Assembly (NCBI GenBank): GCA_005862285.1
Contig: SZXW01000007.1
Span: 62,001 to 126,000 of the forward strand
Length of the DNA: 64,000 bases
From: Chlorobium sp.
GTDB taxonomy: Bacteria > Bacteroidota > Chlorobiia > Chlorobiales > Chlorobiaceae
Direction: 5' to 3'
Both the position numbers and the translations under genes were made by a program. The notes under the pieces are model-generated. The model searched no databases. It was not told where the DNA came from and saw only the letters and a list, made by a program, of their open reading frames with translations. The first letter of the stretch is position 1. Every line of letters starts with the position of its first letter. Shown one piece after another: positions 61,352 through 64,000 of this stretch.

Positions 61352-63184
61352 GTGAGCATATTAGCAAATAAAGACACACGAGCGGTCATCATTGGCGGTG
61401 CAGCCGGTTTGAATGCGGCAAGACGGATGGCTCAGTTCGATTTTCTCATCAATCGGCCTCTTACCGTACAGGCTTTCGTGTATCCTCCCGAAGAGGGACA
61501 GCAGAAGGAAATTTACCGCGGCGGCGAGTTGAACAACGTTCACGTGTATGCATCGCTTGAAAAAGCGCTGGAGGAAAATCCGCAGATCAATACCGCGCTT
61601 ATTTACATAGGCGCATCGAGGGCATACCAGTCGGCCAAGGAAGCCATCGAGTCAAAAAATATCAAACTTGTCTCGATGATCACCGAAGGTGTCCCTGAAA
61701 AGGATGCGAAAAAACTGTGTAAAATCGCCTTAACTAACGGCAAGATTTTTAACGGACCATCCTCGATAGGAATCATGTCGGCAGGGGAGTGCCGTCTTGG
61801 CGTTATCGGAGGCGAGTACAAAAACCTCAAGCTCTGCAACCTATACCGTCCCGGTTCGTTCGGCGTCATCACCAAATCCGGCGGACTTTCGAACGAAACC
61901 ATGTGGCTTTGCGCACAGAACGGCGACGGCATTACTTCAGCCGTGGCGATTGGCGGCGATTCCTATCCCGGTACCGATTTCGTCACATACCTTCAGATGT
62001 TTGAAAATGACCCGGATACGAAAGCCGTCGTCATTGTCGGTGAAGTCGGCGGAACGCTCGAAGAGGAAGCTGCTGATTGGCTGAAACAGGAAAAACGCAG
62101 GATCAAGGTAATTGCCGCAATCGGCGGTACCTGCCAGGAGGTGCTTCCTCAGGGTATGAAATTCGGCCATGCCGGCGCCAAGGAAGGAAAGAAAGGACTC
62201 GGCTCCGCACGTTCGAAAATCAATGCTCTTCGTGAGGCGGGTGCTCATGTTCCTGATACTTTCGGAGGGTTGAGCAAAGCAATCAAACAGGTTTACCAGG
62301 AACTCATCGCGAACGGCGTGATCAAGCCGGAGGCGGAGATCGACGAAAAACTGCTGCCCGCACTGCCGCCAAGCGTACAGGAAGTCATGAAGCAGGGTGA
62401 AGTCATCGTCGAACCGCTCATCCGCACCACGATTTCCGACGATCGCGGAGAAGAGCCTCGCTACTTAGGCTATGCTGCTTCCGAGCTCTGCGAAGAAGGA
62501 TATGGCATCGAGGATGTGATCGGCCTGCTCTGGAACAAGAAACTCCCGACAAAAGAAGAGTCTGAAATCATCAAACGCATCATTATGATCTCGGCTGACC
62601 ACGGCCCGGCGGTATCAGGAGCATTTGGCGCCATTATCGGGGCTTGTGCCGGCATCGACATGCCTCAGGCAGTCTCGGCAGGTATGACCATGATCGGACC
62701 AAGGTTCGGCGGTGCCGTTACCAATGCGGGCAAATATTTCAAATTAGGTGTCAAAGAATATCCGAACGATATCGCAGGCTTCCTTGCATGGATGAAACAG
62801 AACGTCGGCCCGGTCCCGGGTATCGGTCACAGGGTCAAGAGCGTAAAAAATCCTGACAAGAGGGTAAAATACCTCGTAGAGTATGTAAAACACCAGACAT
62901 CGCTGCATACTCCTTGCCTTGATTACGCTCTGGAAGTCGAAAAGATCACGACAGCCAAAAAAGACAATCTTATCCTGAATGTCGATGGTACAATCGGCTG
63001 TATTCTTGTCGATCTCGATTTCCCGGAGTATTCACTGAACGGGTTCTTCGTTCTTGCGCGAACAATCGGCATGATCGGGCACTGGATCGACCAGAACAAC
63101 CAGAACTCACGCCTTATCAGATTGTACGATTACCTGATCAACTATGCCGTAAAGGAAGAACGTCCTGTTCCGGCAAAGAAGTAA
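61352..63184 (+). CDS. aclA: ATP-citrate lyase large subunit
   Basis: GTG start, 610 aa; FGHAGAKEGKKGLGSARSKINALREAGAHVPDTFGGL (catalytic GHAGA) and C-terminal citrate-synthase-like region (ADHGPAVSGAFGAII; PGIGHRVKSVKNPDKRV). Confidence 0.95.
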   Translation: MSILANKDTRAVIIGGAAGLNAARRMAQFDFLINRPLTVQAFVYPPEEGQQKEIYRGGELNNVHVYASLEKALEENPQINTALIYIGASRAYQSAKEAIESKNIKLVSMITEGVPEKDAKKLCKIALTNGKIFNGPSSIGIMSAGECRLGVIGGEYKNLKLCNLYRPGSFGVITKSGGLSNETMWLCAQNGDGITSAVAIGGDSYPGTDFVTYLQMFENDPDTKAVVIVGEVGGTLEEEAADWLKQEKRRIKVIAAIGGTCQEVLPQGMKFGHAGAKEGKKGLGSARSKINALREAGAHVPDTFGGLSKAIKQVYQELIANGVIKPEAEIDEKLLPALPPSVQEVMKQGEVIVEPLIRTTISDDRGEEPRYLGYAASELCEEGYGIEDVIGLLWNKKLPTKEESEIIKRIIMISADHGPAVSGAFGAIIGACAGIDMPQAVSAGMTMIGPRFGGAVTNAGKYFKLGVKEYPNDIAGFLAWMKQNVGPVPGIGHRVKSVKNPDKRVKYLVEYVKHQTSLHTPCLDYALEVEKITTAKKDNLILNVDGTIGCILVDLDFPEYSLNGFFVLARTIGMIGHWIDQNNQNSRLIRLYDYLINYAVKEERPVPAKK

Positions 63185-63213
63185 AGAAGGAATTGTTCAA
63201 GGGCCAATCACTC

Positions 63214-63247
63214 AAAAGAGCGGGGAAAGTCAAACCCCGCTCTTTTA
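63214..63247 (+). terminator. Rho-independent terminator after aclBA
   Basis: AAAAGAGCGGGGAAAGTCAAACCCCGCTCTTTTA. Confidence 0.88.
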
Positions 63248-63350
63248 GTTTGGAATCCGTATTTGTTGTATAATATATATTATGTATAGTAATAAGATAA
63301 AATGAAACCTCTTCATGATAATCTCTTTGTCGCTATACGGAAAGTCATGT

Positions 63351-63539
63351 TCATGTATTGTTTTCGATCAGCATGATGAAGGCATCTTCAATCCCTGGAT
63401 CGGCTTTTTTTACCAGAGCATCTGTAATGCCTTTCGAAACGAGCCATGTCTTGATCTCACAGGGATCAGGCCCGGGACGGCTGTCAGAATAATGCATTTC
63501 GGAACCGAAAACATTGACCGATACGGCATAAGGTGATTT
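63351..63539 (-). pseudogene. C-terminal remnant of an ABC transporter ATP-binding subunit
   Basis: Manual minus-strand translation KSPYAVSVNVFGSEMHYSDSRPGPDPCEIKTWLVSKGITDALVKKADPGIEDAFIMLIENNT*. The end resembles the regulatory tail of ABC-type ATPases; no nucleotide-binding core upstream in this frame. Confidence 0.55.
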
Positions 63540-63799
63540 CGCCAGGTTCGCTGGAGAGTGACATAAAGGTTGATAAACAAAGCCCCTGAAACTGCAGCAA
63601 TCGATCTGGCCATGATATTCCTGTTGATATTCATGCTCCGATTTTCACTTGAATATAATTTTTCTATACGTTACCGTAATACATTGGGGCATCATGAAAG
63701 GCCTTATTTTGCCCCCGACGAACCATGAATTGCTGAGAAATGCAGCATTCCTGTTCAACTTTATTTTATAAAATTCACCCACTAAACAATAGAGGCCTG

Positions 63800-64000
63800 A
63801 TGAAGCTGGAAATAATTTCCGCAACCAGACATTCCAAAGAAGAATTCTGGAAAAGCAGTGCGCTGGGTATTTCACTGAAAAGACTTGCTTATGATAAACG
63901 CCTGAATCCGCTCATCTCGACTGAAAACCGGAATGGGCTCTCTGCAGTCTATAATGAGCGTATTACGATGGCTGACGAGGGAAGCATTCTTGTTTTCATG
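63800..64000 (+). CDS. Glycosyltransferase-like protein, partial (5' end only)
   Basis: Open frame from ATG 63800 to the window end: MKLEIISATRHSKEEFWKSSALGISLKRLAYDKRLNPLISTENRNGLSAVYNERITMADEGSILVFM. Confidence 0.55.
   Translation, partial: MKLEIISATRHSKEEFWKSSALGISLKRLAYDKRLNPLISTENRNGLSAVYNERITMADEGSILVFM

Noticed and set aside
1-64000. CRISPR arrays, prophage, integrase/transposase genes, restriction or toxin-antitoxin systems
   Set aside because: Scanned the ORF translations and intergenic sequence by eye and found no supporting signature; not an exhaustive computational search.

Overview
This 64 kb window is chromosomal and gene-dense. It is most likely from a green sulfur bacterium (Chlorobiaceae: Chlorobium, Pelodictyon or Prosthecochloris), inferred mainly from adjacent genes for a two-subunit ATP-citrate lyase (aclBA) plus an ArsA-family ATPase and a divergent membrane pyrophosphatase. 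Most of it is housekeeping: arginine biosynthesis argC-J-B-F-R-G-H, serA, DAHP synthase, hisC, pgi, amt/PII, truA, pth, lgt, hldD and phoH. Accessory or regulatory parts are: a copper/metal module (ArsR, His/Cys-rich permease, DUF305, CopA); a sigma-54 activator, APC permease and histidine kinase locus with readable enhancer-like palindromes and a -24/-12 promoter; a umuDC-DUF1848 operon; a PstS-like lipoprotein, diguanylate cyclase and FtsX-like permease operon; two S41 protease paralogs 39 kb apart; two degenerate dispersed inverted-repeat elements of the TCATTCTGA/HPERSE type; and a remnant of an ABC ATPase. I saw no CRISPR array, rRNA, confident tRNA, prophage or intact transposon. I found no clear large new system. 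The best candidates for follow-up are the umuDC-coupled DUF1848 protein with a C-terminal CX3CX2C motif, the sigma-54 regulatory architecture, the paired ArsR operators, and a PII protein lacking the usual uridylylation tyrosine. All calls come from reading the sequence; no database search was run.
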